A stretch of DNA of 64,000 nt from an uncultured Gammaproteobacteria bacterium. Lineage in GTDB: Bacteria > Pseudomonadota > Gammaproteobacteria > HK1. The position numbers and the translations under genes are program-made. Shown here one piece after another: positions 46,256-56,008 of this stretch (position 1 is its first letter; each line of letters begins with the position of its first letter). Below the pieces are notes generated by a model. The model saw only the letters and a list, made by a program, of their open reading frames with translations. It was not told the DNA's origin and ran no database searches. The stretch is taken from positions 189,352 to 253,351 of the forward strand of contig CAMYJH010000014.1 in the NCBI GenBank assembly GCA_947258715.1, written 5' to 3'.

Positions 46256-47149
46256 TCACGCATTCGAAGCCAAAAGCTGCGCGCGCAGATAAGCGACATT
46301 GGTGACCAGCCCCGGCAGCAGCCACTGAAATAGACGGCAGACGTCGCAGACTTCCTCCAATGGCGCGTCCTTCTCCGCGGCGGCCCGGAGTGCATTGGCT
46401 GTTATCCCGCCGGGGTTGGGCAGGCGCATTGAGGCCTGCTCGACACAGCGTTCGTGTACCGCCTGGCAGATTGCTTCGTGGTCCGATGTGCCCACAACCT
46501 GTCGCAGATCCTCCCAGGCCAGCGACCAGTAGCTCGGCCAGCGGGCGAAGGCGCGGTAATCCGTGTTGACGAAAGGCAGCTTCAGTACTTTCTTGATGTC
46601 CTCGTAGACCTTCCGGGAGGCGGGATCGGCGTGATGCGCCTCCATCAAAATTAACGCCCCATTGAAGTCAGGCGCGTGGCGGCCTGTATAGCGTGGAGCT
46701 GCCTTAGCATCCGTTGGTCCACCCAGGTCGCCCGCCTCCAGCAGGTATCGGGTGATTGTCGCCAGCAGTACGTAGCCCTGGTTGCCGTGGCCGAACACGT
46801 CGATCATCTGGCGGATGTCCTCGATCTCCCGGGGCGCGTACCCGATCTCACGGAGCCGCTCGGTGACGGTCGGCGGTCGGAGCTTGTTCACCTCTGCCTC
46901 GACAAAAGCGCGGTTGGCGAGACAGGCCTCCACGTAGGGGCGGCTGGCGCAGAGATCGCGCACACCCCGCCAGAGGGTTTCGTAGAAGTTGGGATAGTGG
47001 GCGTAGGCCATGGTCACCACCCCTATCCATGGCACCTGAAAGATCTGCTTCATCTCCCTGTACCAGGCCTTGCGGCGGCCCTCGGCCAGGTACTCGGGCA
47101 AAGGATGGATGGCCGGGGTGGGCTCCGGCCGATGCCTGGGCAGGTTCAT
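46256..47149 (-). CDS. DehI-family protein (group I 2-haloacid dehalogenase fold)
   Basis: The 297-residue sequence contains duplicated helical segments typical of the DehI family: WYREMKQIFQVPWIGVVTMA and VYEDIKKVLKLPFVNTDYRA are two related halves, followed by AFARWPSYWSLAWEDLRQVV. Characterised members hydrolyse D- and L-2-haloacids, but most homologues are uncharacterised. The catalytic Asp seen in DL-DEX enzymes could not be confirmed by eye. It is divergent from a B12-binding radical SAM gene across an intergenic region with a perfect FNR box, so expression may respond to oxygen. Confidence 0.85.
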   Translation of the reverse strand: MNLPRHRPEPTPAIHPLPEYLAEGRRKAWYREMKQIFQVPWIGVVTMAYAHYPNFYETLWRGVRDLCASRPYVEACLANRAFVEAEVNKLRPPTVTERLREIGYAPREIEDIRQMIDVFGHGNQGYVLLATITRYLLEAGDLGGPTDAKAAPRYTGRHAPDFNGALILMEAHHADPASRKVYEDIKKVLKLPFVNTDYRAFARWPSYWSLAWEDLRQVVGTSDHEAICQAVHERCVEQASMRLPNPGGITANALRAAAEKDAPLEEVCDVCRLFQWLLPGLVTNVAYLRAQLLASNA

Positions 47150-47223
47150 ATTCTTGTCCTCCCCCGAAATGTGCGCGCCACGATAACAAACCCCGACTCG
47201 GATCCCCCCCCTTTGCCCCGAAA

Positions 47224-47237
47224 TTGATCTGGATCAA
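47224..47237. promoter_or_regulatory. FNR/Anr box between divergent genes
   Basis: TTGATCTGGATCAA matches the consensus TTGAT-N4-ATCAA exactly. It lies 75 bp upstream of the DehI-family start and about 149 bp upstream of the radical SAM start. No well-spaced -10 was identified, so it is unclear which gene it controls and whether it activates or represses. Confidence 0.72.
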
Positions 47238-47385
47238 TCTTGGCTCGGGACGTTCGGCTAGCGTCAACGGTTGATTTGGGTTCCCAACCGGGCTCAACGG
47301 ATGGCGCCGGGCATCGTAACGTTCAGCACTTCCGACAAGCGTTTTTGGACCGGACGCGTTGTGTAGACGGAGGGGGCGCGGAAAA

Positions 47386-49431
47386 ATGAGCGGTGGCAGC
47401 GATGATCGACCATCTAATACGAATCGACAGAAAAAAGAGCGACAGATCGTGGCTCCGGAGCTACCCGCCGTAGGGGTGAATGGCGCTGCGGTGTCTCCCG
47501 GAGGCGGCGTGCTACGAAAGGGAAGCTCCGAGCGCGCCTGCGCCCTGCGCGATCGCGCAGTTCGATTGTTGCTGATCAATCCGCGCTTTCCCGAAACCTT
47601 CTGGAGTTTTCGCTGGGCTCTGAACAGGGTCCTGCCGCAGAAACGTGCTCTCAACCCTCCCTTAGGCCTGGCGACTCTGGCGGCTCTTTGCCCCCGCGAG
47701 TGGGAGGTGACGATCGTCGATGAAAACATCGAGCAAGTTCCGCTGGAAACCGACGTGGATATCGTCGGCGTCTGCGGGATGGCGATCCAGTTTCCGCGAC
47801 AACGGGAGTTACTGAACTATTACCGGGGTTGCGGCCACTTCGTAATTGCCGGAGGGAGTTATGCCTCGCTGTGCCCGGAGCGCTTCGACGGACTTGTGGA
47901 CAGCATTGTTGCAGGCGAGGCCGAGTACATCTGGCCGGCATTCTGCCGTGACTTCATGGCCGGCTCCGTGCGTCCGCGGTATCGGGAAACCGGCGTCGTC
48001 GAACTTTCTGATTCTCCAACTCCGCGCTTTGATCTGCTCAAGCTCGAAAAGTACACCACTGTAAGCCTGCAATTTTCCCGCGGCTGTCCGTATGTCTGTG
48101 AATTCTGCGACATCATTGTCATGTTCGGCCGAAAACCCCGGACCAAAACACCTGAGCAGATCGGCCGTGAGCTCGACCTACTTCGCTCTCTCGGTGTACG
48201 CAGTATATTCTTCGTCGATGACAATCTGATCGGTCACCGGCCAAAAGCCAAGGCTTTACTACGCTATCTCGCCGACTACCAGAAAAAGCACCGCATTGCG
48301 TTTCAGTTCGGCACCGAAGCCTCGCTGAACCTGGCCGAAGACGAAGAGCTTCTGACACTGTTCAGGGAAGCCAACTTCGCCTGGCTTTTCATAGGCATTG
48401 AGTCACCCGACGAGCTAAGCCTCAGAGAAACGGGAAAGGTTCAAAATCTTCGCCAGGATATTCTCTACTCGATACACAAGATTTACCGATATGGAATCGA
48501 CGTCTTAGCAGGTTTCATTGTCGGCTTCGACAACGATACGCTTTCGACTTTCGATCGCCAGAAACGCTTCATTATGGACGCCGGGATCCAGGTGTCGATG
48601 ATCGGGCTGCTGACGGCTTTGCCGCGCACACCGCTTCATGAGCGCTTGATGCATGAAGGGCGACTGATCGCGGAAGCCGACCATGGCGACAATACGGGAA
48701 CCGGAACGAATATTCTCCCGAAACGCATGCGCTATGAAGAGATGGTGGACGCCCACAAGAGACTGTACCGCCAGCTGTTCAGTGACAGAAACATCGCCGC
48801 TCGAATTCGCAACAAGATGCGCCATCTTCGAGACCCCGTGTATCGCGGCGGATATTCGTTGCCCCAGGGATTGGCGATTATTGTTCGGCTTTTGACACAG
48901 GGTATTTTTCGGGGTGGTCCTGCTCGCTGGTTTCGGTTCCTCGGCACCGTCTCGGTCAGCCGCCCGTGCGCCTGGGCACAGGTGATCAGCGACTGGATCG
49001 CCGGGCTCGCGATGCAAGACTACGCGGCGCGGCGGTTCGGCACGGATCCTGGGCGCGAGCTCGATATGGCCCGAACCGCATTGGCATATCTGCGGCGCCA
49101 CTGTGCCCCTTCATTGACCCGCGGCACGCTGGCAGTGAGCACCAGCGCAACGGAAAGCGGCGCTCATGTGCGTCTGCGGCTAAAGGGATTCGTCGAGCCT
49201 AGGATCTTCCTTCGTGCAGGCCGAAGGCTCGAACGGTTGCTGCGCCGATCGGCCGTTTGCCTCACCTTATACGTGGACGAGCTCGCGGAGGAACAACGGC
49301 CGCACCTGGAACGCCTGCTACGTCGGCTCGCGCAGCATGGTGACCGCGTATCCCTTCGAATCAAACAAACTCTGCTGCCGGCACTTTCGGTAGATGCATC
49401 GGTATTTCATCTAGTGCTCGAAGATGCCTGA
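47386..49431 (+). CDS. B12-binding radical SAM protein with C-terminal DUF4070-like region
   Basis: The enzyme has a unique N-terminal extension (about 55 residues), a cobalamin-binding domain (RLLLINPRFPETFWSF...PLGLATLAAL...DIVGVCGMA), and a radical SAM core with the cluster motif CPYVCEFC followed by FGRKPRTKTPEQIGRELDLL. The C-terminus (from about residue 420) resembles the DUF4070 domain found in hopanoid C-2 methylases (HpnP) and relatives. Such proteins typically methylate unactivated carbons, and the assignment to a hopanoid substrate is not proven. At 682 residues it is longer than HpnP, with about 150 extra residues at the C-terminal end. ATG 47386 follows a GGAGGGGG. An FNR box lies upstream. 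Confidence 0.89.
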   Translation: MSGGSDDRPSNTNRQKKERQIVAPELPAVGVNGAAVSPGGGVLRKGSSERACALRDRAVRLLLINPRFPETFWSFRWALNRVLPQKRALNPPLGLATLAALCPREWEVTIVDENIEQVPLETDVDIVGVCGMAIQFPRQRELLNYYRGCGHFVIAGGSYASLCPERFDGLVDSIVAGEAEYIWPAFCRDFMAGSVRPRYRETGVVELSDSPTPRFDLLKLEKYTTVSLQFSRGCPYVCEFCDIIVMFGRKPRTKTPEQIGRELDLLRSLGVRSIFFVDDNLIGHRPKAKALLRYLADYQKKHRIAFQFGTEASLNLAEDEELLTLFREANFAWLFIGIESPDELSLRETGKVQNLRQDILYSIHKIYRYGIDVLAGFIVGFDNDTLSTFDRQKRFIMDAGIQVSMIGLLTALPRTPLHERLMHEGRLIAEADHGDNTGTGTNILPKRMRYEEMVDAHKRLYRQLFSDRNIAARIRNKMRHLRDPVYRGGYSLPQGLAIIVRLLTQGIFRGGPARWFRFLGTVSVSRPCAWAQVISDWIAGLAMQDYAARRFGTDPGRELDMARTALAYLRRHCAPSLTRGTLAVSTSATESGAHVRLRLKGFVEPRIFLRAGRRLERLLRRSAVCLTLYVDELAEEQRPHLERLLRRLAQHGDRVSLRIKQTLLPALSVDASVFHLVLEDA

Positions 49432-49944
49432 GGAGCCGGCGTTCGCTGCTACATAAAAATCTACGCACATAACTTGCCGGGTTGATGTCCAACGGTCCCT
49501 GAGGAAAGAGGCGCCCGTTGGCGTCAAACCGAGCCAAGGGAGGCTTGGATCAATCCAGAGGACAGTGAGGATTCTTCCAAGTCACTCCCCCATAAAATCT
49601 TTCACCGCCGTCATGTTTGCGCCAGCGTTTTTGAACAGGCGCATGTGACGTTCCTACTGAAAACTTTGGTTGTGTGAAAGCAGGCCTCGAAGAAAGAGGT
49701 GCATGCCTATTGCTCGATCCCCATTAGGTCGATCTCACTCTGGAATCCTTACAAGCGCTGCTCGTCGTCGTAAGCTGATGCGGTGCGTGGCAGGGCAGTT
49801 GGGGTGTCGCAAGGCTTTAAGCCATTGCTTAGTTCCGAGCACCCTTGGATCGCGGATCAATGCCTTGGTTACTCAGAATGTCCCCCATTCTCCCTCGTTT
49901 TTTTGTTTTTGTTTCAACCCCGCAAAGCCCTAAACTCGCTGCTT
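49432..49944. other. Intergenic region upstream of the efflux operon, with a lone repeat end
   Basis: The 510-bp region holds no recognised gene. ACTCAGAATGTCCCCC at 49871-49886 is a solitary right end of the palindromic repeat family. No promoter could be fixed. Confidence 0.45.
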
Positions 49945-51120
49945 ATGAAAATCTGGATCCCGGTCGGGGTGGTGCTGGTGGCTGTGGCCGCGGCCGTCTG
50001 GCTCGGCCAGGGTCGGCTGCAGGATGCGACCCCGGGACCCGCCAAGCGGGCTAAGGAAACGCGGGCGGTGCCGGTGGAGATCGCGGCCGTCGAACGCGGC
50101 GCCATCGAGCGCCGTCGCGCCTTTACTGGCACGCTGGAAGCGCGTGCCGAGTTCGTGGTCGCGCCCAAGGTGAGCGGGCGAATTGAAGAAATCAGCGTCG
50201 ATCTGGCCGACACGGTGGCACGCGGCGAGCTGGTGGCGAGGCTCGACGACGACGAGTTCGTCCAGGCGGTGGCCCAGGTTCAGGCCGACTGGGCGGTGGC
50301 GAAGGCCAATCTGGGAGAGGCCCGCAGTCTGCTCGTGATCGCGGAGCGGGAGCTCGAGCGCGTCGAGCGCTTGCGCAAGCGGGGCGTGGCCTCGGCGTCT
50401 CAGCGGGACGCCGCCAAAGCGGACCAGCTCGCCAAGCAGGCCCATGTGGAAGTGACAAAGGCGCAGCTCACCCGCGCCGAGGCGGGGCTGGAGGCTGCGC
50501 GGATCCGACTGGGCTACACCCAGGTGGCGGCCAACTGGCGCGGCGGCCGAGACCAGCGTTTGGTGGCGGAACGCTACGTGGACGAGGGAGAGACCGTGTC
50601 CGCTAACGCGCCGCTGCTGCGAATTGCTGAAATCGACCCCATCATCGCGGTGTTCTTCGTTACCGAGCGCGACTACGCATTGCTGAAGCCGGACCAGATC
50701 GCTTTGCTTCGCACCGACGCCTTCCCAGGCGAGACCTTCGAGGGGCGCATCGCCCGCATCGCGCCCGTGTTTCGCGAAAGCACGCGCCAGGCGAGAGTGG
50801 AAGTGTGGCTCGACAATTCCGGACTGCGCCTGAAGCCGGGCATGTTCGTTCGCGCCACCGTGGTTCTCGACCAAGTGGCCCAGACCACTATCGTCCCGGA
50901 GCAGGCGTTGGTGCGCCGCGACGGGCGCGACGGAGTATTCGTTCTGGACCCCGACCGAAAGTCGGTGGTCTGGCGAGAGGTAATCGTGGGTATCCGCAAT
51001 GCGGCTCGGGTGCAGGTGGAGGGCGAGGGGCTCGGCACCCACGTGGTGACCCTGGGCCAGCAGCTGCTGGACGACGGGTCCGCGGTCTCGGTGCAGGACG
51101 GCGGGGAGAAGGTCCAATGA
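49945..51120 (+). CDS. RND efflux periplasmic adaptor (membrane fusion protein)
   Basis: The protein starts with one membrane anchor ([20 protein letters not shown]) and contains split lipoyl halves ([40 protein letters not shown]) flanking an alpha-hairpin coiled coil, and then the beta-barrel region ([20 protein letters not shown]) and [17 protein letters not shown]. It links the inner-membrane RND pump to an outer-membrane channel. It overlaps the pump gene by ATGA. No outer-membrane factor gene is found nearby. The start ATG lacks a clear ribosome-binding site. Confidence 0.93.
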   Translation: MKIWIPVGVVLVAVAAAVWLGQGRLQDATPGPAKRAKETRAVPVEIAAVERGAIERRRAFTGTLEARAEFVVAPKVSGRIEEISVDLADTVARGELVARLDDDEFVQAVAQVQADWAVAKANLGEARSLLVIAERELERVERLRKRGVASASQRDAAKADQLAKQAHVEVTKAQLTRAEAGLEAARIRLGYTQVAANWRGGRDQRLVAERYVDEGETVSANAPLLRIAEIDPIIAVFFVTERDYALLKPDQIALLRTDAFPGETFEGRIARIAPVFRESTRQARVEVWLDNSGLRLKPGMFVRATVVLDQVAQTTIVPEQALVRRDGRDGVFVLDPDRKSVVWREVIVGIRNAARVQVEGEGLGTHVVTLGQQLLDDGSAVSVQDGGEKVQ

Positions 51121-54100
51121 ACCTGGCCCGCGCCAGCGTCAACCGTCCCGTCTTCACCAGTATGGTGACGCTGATCGTGATCGTGCTGGGTACGGTGTCG
51201 CTGACCCGTCTGCAAATCGATCTGCTGCCGAGTATCGAGCTTCCGACCATTACCGTGCGCACGCAATACGAGGGCGCCGACCCGGTGGTGATGGAGCGCC
51301 TGGTTACCCAAATCGTGGAAGAAATCGTCGCCACCGTGCCCGGCGTGGTGGAGCTCACCTCGCAGTCCTATGAAGGCAACAGCCGCGTTCGCGTGAGTTT
51401 TGCCTGGGGCACCGACATCGACGGCGCGGCCCTGGACGTGCAGGCCACCCTCGAGGACGAGATCAGCGAGCTGCCGGACAATATTCAGAGACCGCGGGTC
51501 AGCAAGTTCGACATCGACAGTTTTCCAGTAGTGCTGCTCGGAATCTCAAGCAAGCTGGATCCTGTAGAGCTGACGCAGATCGTCGAGGATCAGATCCGCT
51601 ACCGCTTCGCCCGTATCCCGGGCGTCGCCCAGGTGGATCCCTGGGGCGGCTACAATCGCGAGGTGCGGGTGGAGATGGACCCGACGAAAGTCAACGCGCT
51701 GGGTTTGCCGCTCGGGGATATTCTGAATGCCATCCGTAACGCCAACCTGGACCTACCCGCCGGCCGAATCGAGCGGGGCCGCTATCAAGTGACGCTGCGG
51801 GCTCCGGCGGAGTTCATCAATCTCGATCAGATCCGCAACACGGTTATTGGTCGCCGCGACGGCACGGTGTTGACCTTGAGTCAGGTGGCCACGGTCAAGG
51901 ACACCTACGAGAAGCTCACCCGCATCATCCGCGTCAACGGCGAGCGAGGCCTGCGCCTGGCGATCCGCAAAGAGCCCGGCGACAACACCGTGGAAGTCGC
52001 GCGTCGCGTGCTTGCCGAGGTCGAGAAAGTCAACCGCGCGTTTCCCCAGATCAGCATCATCCCGGTCATCAACCAGGGCAACTTCATCGAGCGCGCCATC
52101 GCCAACGTCGCCCGCTCGGTGCTTTACGGCGGCGCGCTGGCGATACTGGTGCTGCTGTTCTTTCTGCGCGATCTGCGCAGCACCCTGGTGATCTCGCTGG
52201 CCATCCCCATCTCCGTGGGCGCCACCTTCGCCCTGCTCTATTTCGGCGGCTTTACCCTCAACCTGATGAGCCTCGCCGGTCTTGCGCTCGGCGTCGGCAT
52301 GATGGTGGACAGCTCGGTGGTGGTGTTGGAAAACATCTTTCGTCGCCGCCAGGAGGAAGGCGAGTCGCCCGCCGTCGCTGCGGTGGCAGGTACGCGGGAG
52401 GTGTCCTCGGCGGTGATAGCCGGCACCGTCACGACGCTGGTTATCTTCCTGCCCCTGATTTTCGTGCGCGGCGTTTCCGGAGTGCTGTTTAAAGAACTCG
52501 CTTACGTGATCATGTTCTCGCTCTTCTGCGCGCTGCTGGTTTCCTTGAGCCTGGTGCCAATGCTTGGTTCGCGGCTGCTGGCGGTGCCCGGCGGAGCGGC
52601 GGACGGCGGCATTGGTTCCCGTGTTTTCAAACTGTCCGGCTTAGCACTCGAGAGTCTGGACCGCGGTTATCACCGCCTGTTGGATACGGTACTGCGTTTC
52701 CGTTGGTCGACGGTGTTTTTATCCATGGCCATCTTCGCCTCGAGCTTTCTGCTGCTGCCTTTGATCGGCACCGAGTTTCTGCCCCCGAGCGATGAGGGTG
52801 AAGTGCGCGTCATCGGCGATATGGAGGTGGGCACCCGTATGGATTTGATTGACCGCCAAACCCGTCTGATGGAGCAGAAGGTCTATGCCGCGGTGCCGGA
52901 GACGGTGTCCTCTGTGGTAAGCGTGCTCACCTCCGGCGCCCGCGCCAACTCCGCGGCCCGGGGGCAGATCAGGCTGGCACTGTCGCCGGCCATTGAGCGC
53001 GATCGCTCGAACGTGGAGATTGCGAAGGACCTCCGCCGCCGCTTCGAACGGGAAGGGATCCCGGGAATGAAGGTGCGGGTGCGCGCGCCGCAGGGGCAGT
53101 TTCTGCTGGAGCGGTTACTGGCGAGCGTGGAAGGCGTGACGGTGGAGATTCGCGGCTTCGACCTCGACACCCTGGGCCTGCTCGCGCGCCGGGTCGCCGA
53201 CGCCATCGCGGACGTGCCCGGAGTCAGCGATATGGAGCTCAGCCGCGAGGCCGGGATCCCGCAGCTGCAGATCCACGTGGACCGCGACAAGGTCGCCGAT
53301 CTGGGACTGAGCGTGCGGGACGTGACCGAGGTGATCGAAACCGCCGTGGCCGGCTCCACCGCGGGCGAGTTTCGCGCCGAGGGCAACTCCTATCGCATCC
53401 TGATCCAGCTCGAGGATGCGGAGCGGCGGTCCATGGACGAGATCCTCGATCTCACCCTGCGCACTCCCGGTGGCGAGCTGGTGGCGTTGCGCAACCTGGT
53501 GCACACAGAGAGCGGGCGCGGACCGGTGACCGTCCAGCGCAAGGACCAGCAGCGTCTGGTTACGTTGACCGCCAACGTGGCCGGCCGGGACCTGGGCTCG
53601 GTGGCGGCGGAGGTGCAGGCCCGCCTCGACCGCATTGCGCGACCGGCGGCCTACGATCTTCTGGTGGCGGGTAACTTCGAAGAACAGCAGAAAGCCTTCG
53701 ACGAGCTCTTGATGTCGCTGCTCTTGGCCTTGCTCCTTGTTTATATGGTGCTTGCCTCCCAGTACGAATCCTTCGTCGACCCGCTGGTGGTCATGCTCTC
53801 GGTGCCGCTGGCGGCGGTGGGGGTGCTGGTGACGCTGTTTCTGACCGACACCACGCTCAATCTTCAGTCCGGCATCGGCTGCGTCATGCTCGGCGGCATC
53901 GTGGTGAACAACGCCATCCTGCTGGTGGATCAGGCCGGCCAGCTGCGCCGTCAGGGCTTCGAAACCCGGGCCGCGCTTCTGGAAGCGGGCCGCCGCCGGC
54001 TTCGCCCGGTGCTCATGACCACCTGCACCACCATCCTCGCGCTGCTGCCGCTTGCGCTCGGCATCGGCGAAGGCGCCGACGCCCAGGCGCCGCTCGCCCG

Positions 54101-54233
54101 TGCCGTCCTTGGCGGGCTTACCGTTTCGACCCTGATTACCCTGGTACTGATCCCGGTGGTGTATTCACTGTTTCACCGGCAACGCAGCGGAGAGGGCGCT
54201 TTAGGGGGACATTCAGAGTTCGTAAGTCGTTGA
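51117..54233 (+). CDS. RND efflux transporter, inner-membrane pump
   Basis: The 1038-residue pump has the duplicated RND architecture, with twelve membrane helices and two large periplasmic loops. Family signatures include [20 protein letters not shown], the helix-4 proton-relay segment [20 protein letters not shown] (one Asp rather than the AcrB pair) and the late [20 protein letters not shown]. Substrate is unknown; it is likely amphiphilic drugs or lipids. The last nine codons and the stop (54205-54233) fall inside palindromic repeat copy F, giving the odd end GHSEFVSR, so the native C-terminus has been replaced. Confidence 0.93.
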   Translation: MNLARASVNRPVFTSMVTLIVIVLGTVSLTRLQIDLLPSIELPTITVRTQYEGADPVVMERLVTQIVEEIVATVPGVVELTSQSYEGNSRVRVSFAWGTDIDGAALDVQATLEDEISELPDNIQRPRVSKFDIDSFPVVLLGISSKLDPVELTQIVEDQIRYRFARIPGVAQVDPWGGYNREVRVEMDPTKVNALGLPLGDILNAIRNANLDLPAGRIERGRYQVTLRAPAEFINLDQIRNTVIGRRDGTVLTLSQVATVKDTYEKLTRIIRVNGERGLRLAIRKEPGDNTVEVARRVLAEVEKVNRAFPQISIIPVINQGNFIERAIANVARSVLYGGALAILVLLFFLRDLRSTLVISLAIPISVGATFALLYFGGFTLNLMSLAGLALGVGMMVDSSVVVLENIFRRRQEEGESPAVAAVAGTREVSSAVIAGTVTTLVIFLPLIFVRGVSGVLFKELAYVIMFSLFCALLVSLSLVPMLGSRLLAVPGGAADGGIGSRVFKLSGLALESLDRGYHRLLDTVLRFRWSTVFLSMAIFASSFLLLPLIGTEFLPPSDEGEVRVIGDMEVGTRMDLIDRQTRLMEQKVYAAVPETVSSVVSVLTSGARANSAARGQIRLALSPAIERDRSNVEIAKDLRRRFEREGIPGMKVRVRAPQGQFLLERLLASVEGVTVEIRGFDLDTLGLLARRVADAIADVPGVSDMELSREAGIPQLQIHVDRDKVADLGLSVRDVTEVIETAVAGSTAGEFRAEGNSYRILIQLEDAERRSMDEILDLTLRTPGGELVALRNLVHTESGRGPVTVQRKDQQRLVTLTANVAGRDLGSVAAEVQARLDRIARPAAYDLLVAGNFEEQQKAFDELLMSLLLALLLVYMVLASQYESFVDPLVVMLSVPLAAVGVLVTLFLTDTTLNLQSGIGCVMLGGIVVNNAILLVDQAGQLRRQGFETRAALLEAGRRRLRPVLMTTCTTILALLPLALGIGEGADAQAPLARAVLGGLTVSTLITLVLIPVVYSLFHRQRSGEGALGGHSEFVSR

Positions 54234-54311
54234 TTTGCGAAATCCCGACGATACTTCACCTAGTCGAAACAAGAACTTGGGAACTCTGAACTTGCGGACT
54301 CTGAATATCCC
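54205..54311. repeat. Palindromic repeat, copy F, overlapping the RND gene end
   Basis: GGGGACATTCAGAGTTCG opens the copy and CGGACTCTGAATATCCCT closes it. Its interior (GACGATACTTCACCTAGTCG, then AAACAAGAACTTG) is nearly identical to copy G, but a 16-nt segment (GAACTCTGAACTTGCG) is duplicated in tandem at the right end. Both F and G are preceded by the same 11 bp, GGGCGCTTTAG. Confidence 0.85.
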
Positions 54312-54369
54312 TAATCGCTCTAACGGTGTAAGCTGCAATCAAACGCGCGAGCGGAAGAGGACATCCAAA

Positions 54370-55416
54370 ATGTACAACGACTACTTGTGCTTTTGCGATA
54401 TTGGCCGTGTAAGGCGCTTTCGCCTCGCCATCTGTAGATGGCTCATTTGCGCGGCGGCAATTTGTCTGCCTTTCGTTGCGGTCAGTGCGGAACCGGCGCT
54501 AATCCGTTTCTCCCACGTGACCAGCGAGACCTCGCCCAAAGGGATTGGAGCAAAGCGTTTCAAGGAACTGGTCGATCAGCGGCTTGCGGGCAAGGTGCGG
54601 GTGGAAATCTACCCCGGTGCAAGACGCTATGACGACGACCGTGCGATCCTTGCGCTGCTCCTCGACGAACTCGAAATGGCGGCACCGTCGCTCTCGAAGT
54701 TCAGGCCCGTTTCGAGGCGGCTGCAGGTTTTCGATATCCCCTTCCTGTTTCAAGACCTGGCTCATCTGAGGCGGTTTCAGGAAGGGCCGTCCGGCAGAGA
54801 GCTTCTCACATCGATGGAGGGCCGGGGCCTCAGGGGCTTGGCCTACTGGGACAATGGCCCGCGGGTCATTGCTACCAAGCGCCCCCTCGAGTTGCCTGGA
54901 GATCTGAAAGGGTCCGTCTTCCGAATCGAACCGTCCGACGTCACGGCGGCGCAGTATCGGCTGCTCGATGTCGTGCCCATAGCCTTGCCGTTCAGCCGGG
55001 TACGGGACGCGGCGATCACGGGTCTTGTCAATGGTCAGGAGAATTCGTGGTCAAACATTGCCTCGAAGCGGCTTCACAATTACCTGCCAAATCTGATCGA
55101 GCTAGACCACACCTATCTGAGCTACATGGTAGTGATCCGCGCGTCGTTCTGGAACGAACTTGCCGAAGATGTGCGCGCTGAGCTGGAAGAAATTTTGGCG
55201 GAAGTGACGGCGGAGGTAAACAGGCTTGCGCTGGAGAAAAACAAGGCGGCCCGCGCGGCGATCGCGGCAAGCGGCAGCGTAAAAATCACGGAGCCCGGCC
55301 CTGAGCAGAAGTCGGCGTGGAAAGCGGTACTCGCTCCCGTGCGAGAGCAATTTGCCGACGTGGTAGGCCGAGAGCTGATCGAGGAAGCGGCAAGGATTGC
55401 CGCACAGTCGAACTAA
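54370..55416 (+). CDS. Second TRAP solute-binding protein (DctP-like), orphan
   Basis: The protein has an N-terminal extension, a signal peptide (LICAAAICLPFVAVSA-E) and the DctP fold: LIRFSHVTSETSPKGIGAKR, LEMAAPSLSKFRP, KGSVFRIEPSDV and TGLVNGQENSWSNI. Both lobes match the dctP product at 33770 but with many substitutions. No DctQ or DctM gene is adjacent. AGAGGAC precedes ATG 54370. It may feed the DctQM complex encoded at 34877-36894, or be a remnant. It lies between repeat copies F and G together with an IS91 fragment. Confidence 0.89.
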   Translation: MYNDYLCFCDIGRVRRFRLAICRWLICAAAICLPFVAVSAEPALIRFSHVTSETSPKGIGAKRFKELVDQRLAGKVRVEIYPGARRYDDDRAILALLLDELEMAAPSLSKFRPVSRRLQVFDIPFLFQDLAHLRRFQEGPSGRELLTSMEGRGLRGLAYWDNGPRVIATKRPLELPGDLKGSVFRIEPSDVTAAQYRLLDVVPIALPFSRVRDAAITGLVNGQENSWSNIASKRLHNYLPNLIELDHTYLSYMVVIRASFWNELAEDVRAELEEILAEVTAEVNRLALEKNKAARAAIAASGSVKITEPGPEQKSAWKAVLAPVREQFADVVGRELIEEAARIAAQSN

Positions 55417-55485
55417 TCCCCGATCCTGAAAGCGGAGATTCATCAAGAGAACGGAAGGGGTCAAATCTTGTCCTATGCCATTCTC

Positions 55486-55873
55486 TCCCCCCGATTTCAT
55501 TGCCCGGCTGACCGCCTCGGTCCCAAAGCCCCGGGGCTAACCTGACGCGTTTCGATGGCGTATTCGCCGCGAACAGCCAGTCCCGTGCGCGGGTGACGCC
55601 GGCGAAGCGGGGGAAGTGGACCCAACCCGAAGCATCCGATGAGGGGGAAGAGAAAACGGCGGCCGAATGCCGGGCATCGATGAGCTTCAAGCGCAGGGTC
55701 TGAAACGGGTGTTCCACATCGACGTCGAGATCTGCCGGGCATGCGGTGGCGCCGTCGGGATCATCGCCAGCATCGAAGACCCGGTGGTGATCGAGAAGAT
55801 CCTCACCCACTTGGAGAAGAAAGACGCTTCATCCGCGGCCCAGCGTTCGCCACCGGGTCAGGCGCCGCCCTAA
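55486..55873 (+). mobile_element. 3' remnant of an IS91-type transposase gene
   Basis: Three pieces in different frames match the C-terminal end of IS91-family transposases: PPDFIARLTASVPKPR, then after a shift near 55536 NLTRFDGVFAANSQSRARVT and PAKRGK, then after a shift near 55688 GLKRVFHIDVEICRACGGAV and IASIEDPVVIEKILTHLEKK, ending at TAA 55873. The catalytic N-terminal part is missing. It is inert but shows that a rolling-circle type element once inserted here. It lies between the DctP-like gene and repeat copy G. Confidence 0.8.
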
Positions 55874-55915
55874 ACGGGCGTGTTCGACTAATGCGCAAGT
55901 AACCGGGCGCTTTAG

Positions 55916-56008
55916 AGGGACATTCAGAGTTCGTAAGTCGTTGATTGGTGGAACCGCGACGATGCTTCACCTAGTCGAAACAAGAACTTGCGAACTCTGA
56001 ATGTCCCT
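55916..56008. repeat. Palindromic repeat, copy G, overlapping the acyltransferase 5' end
   Basis: AGGGACATTCAGAGTTCG opens and CGAACTCTGAATGTCCCT closes this 93-bp copy. It is in direct orientation to copy F, 1.6 kb away, and shares its interior and its left flank GGGCGCTTTAG. The last 21 bp lie within the acyltransferase reading frame. Confidence 0.87.
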
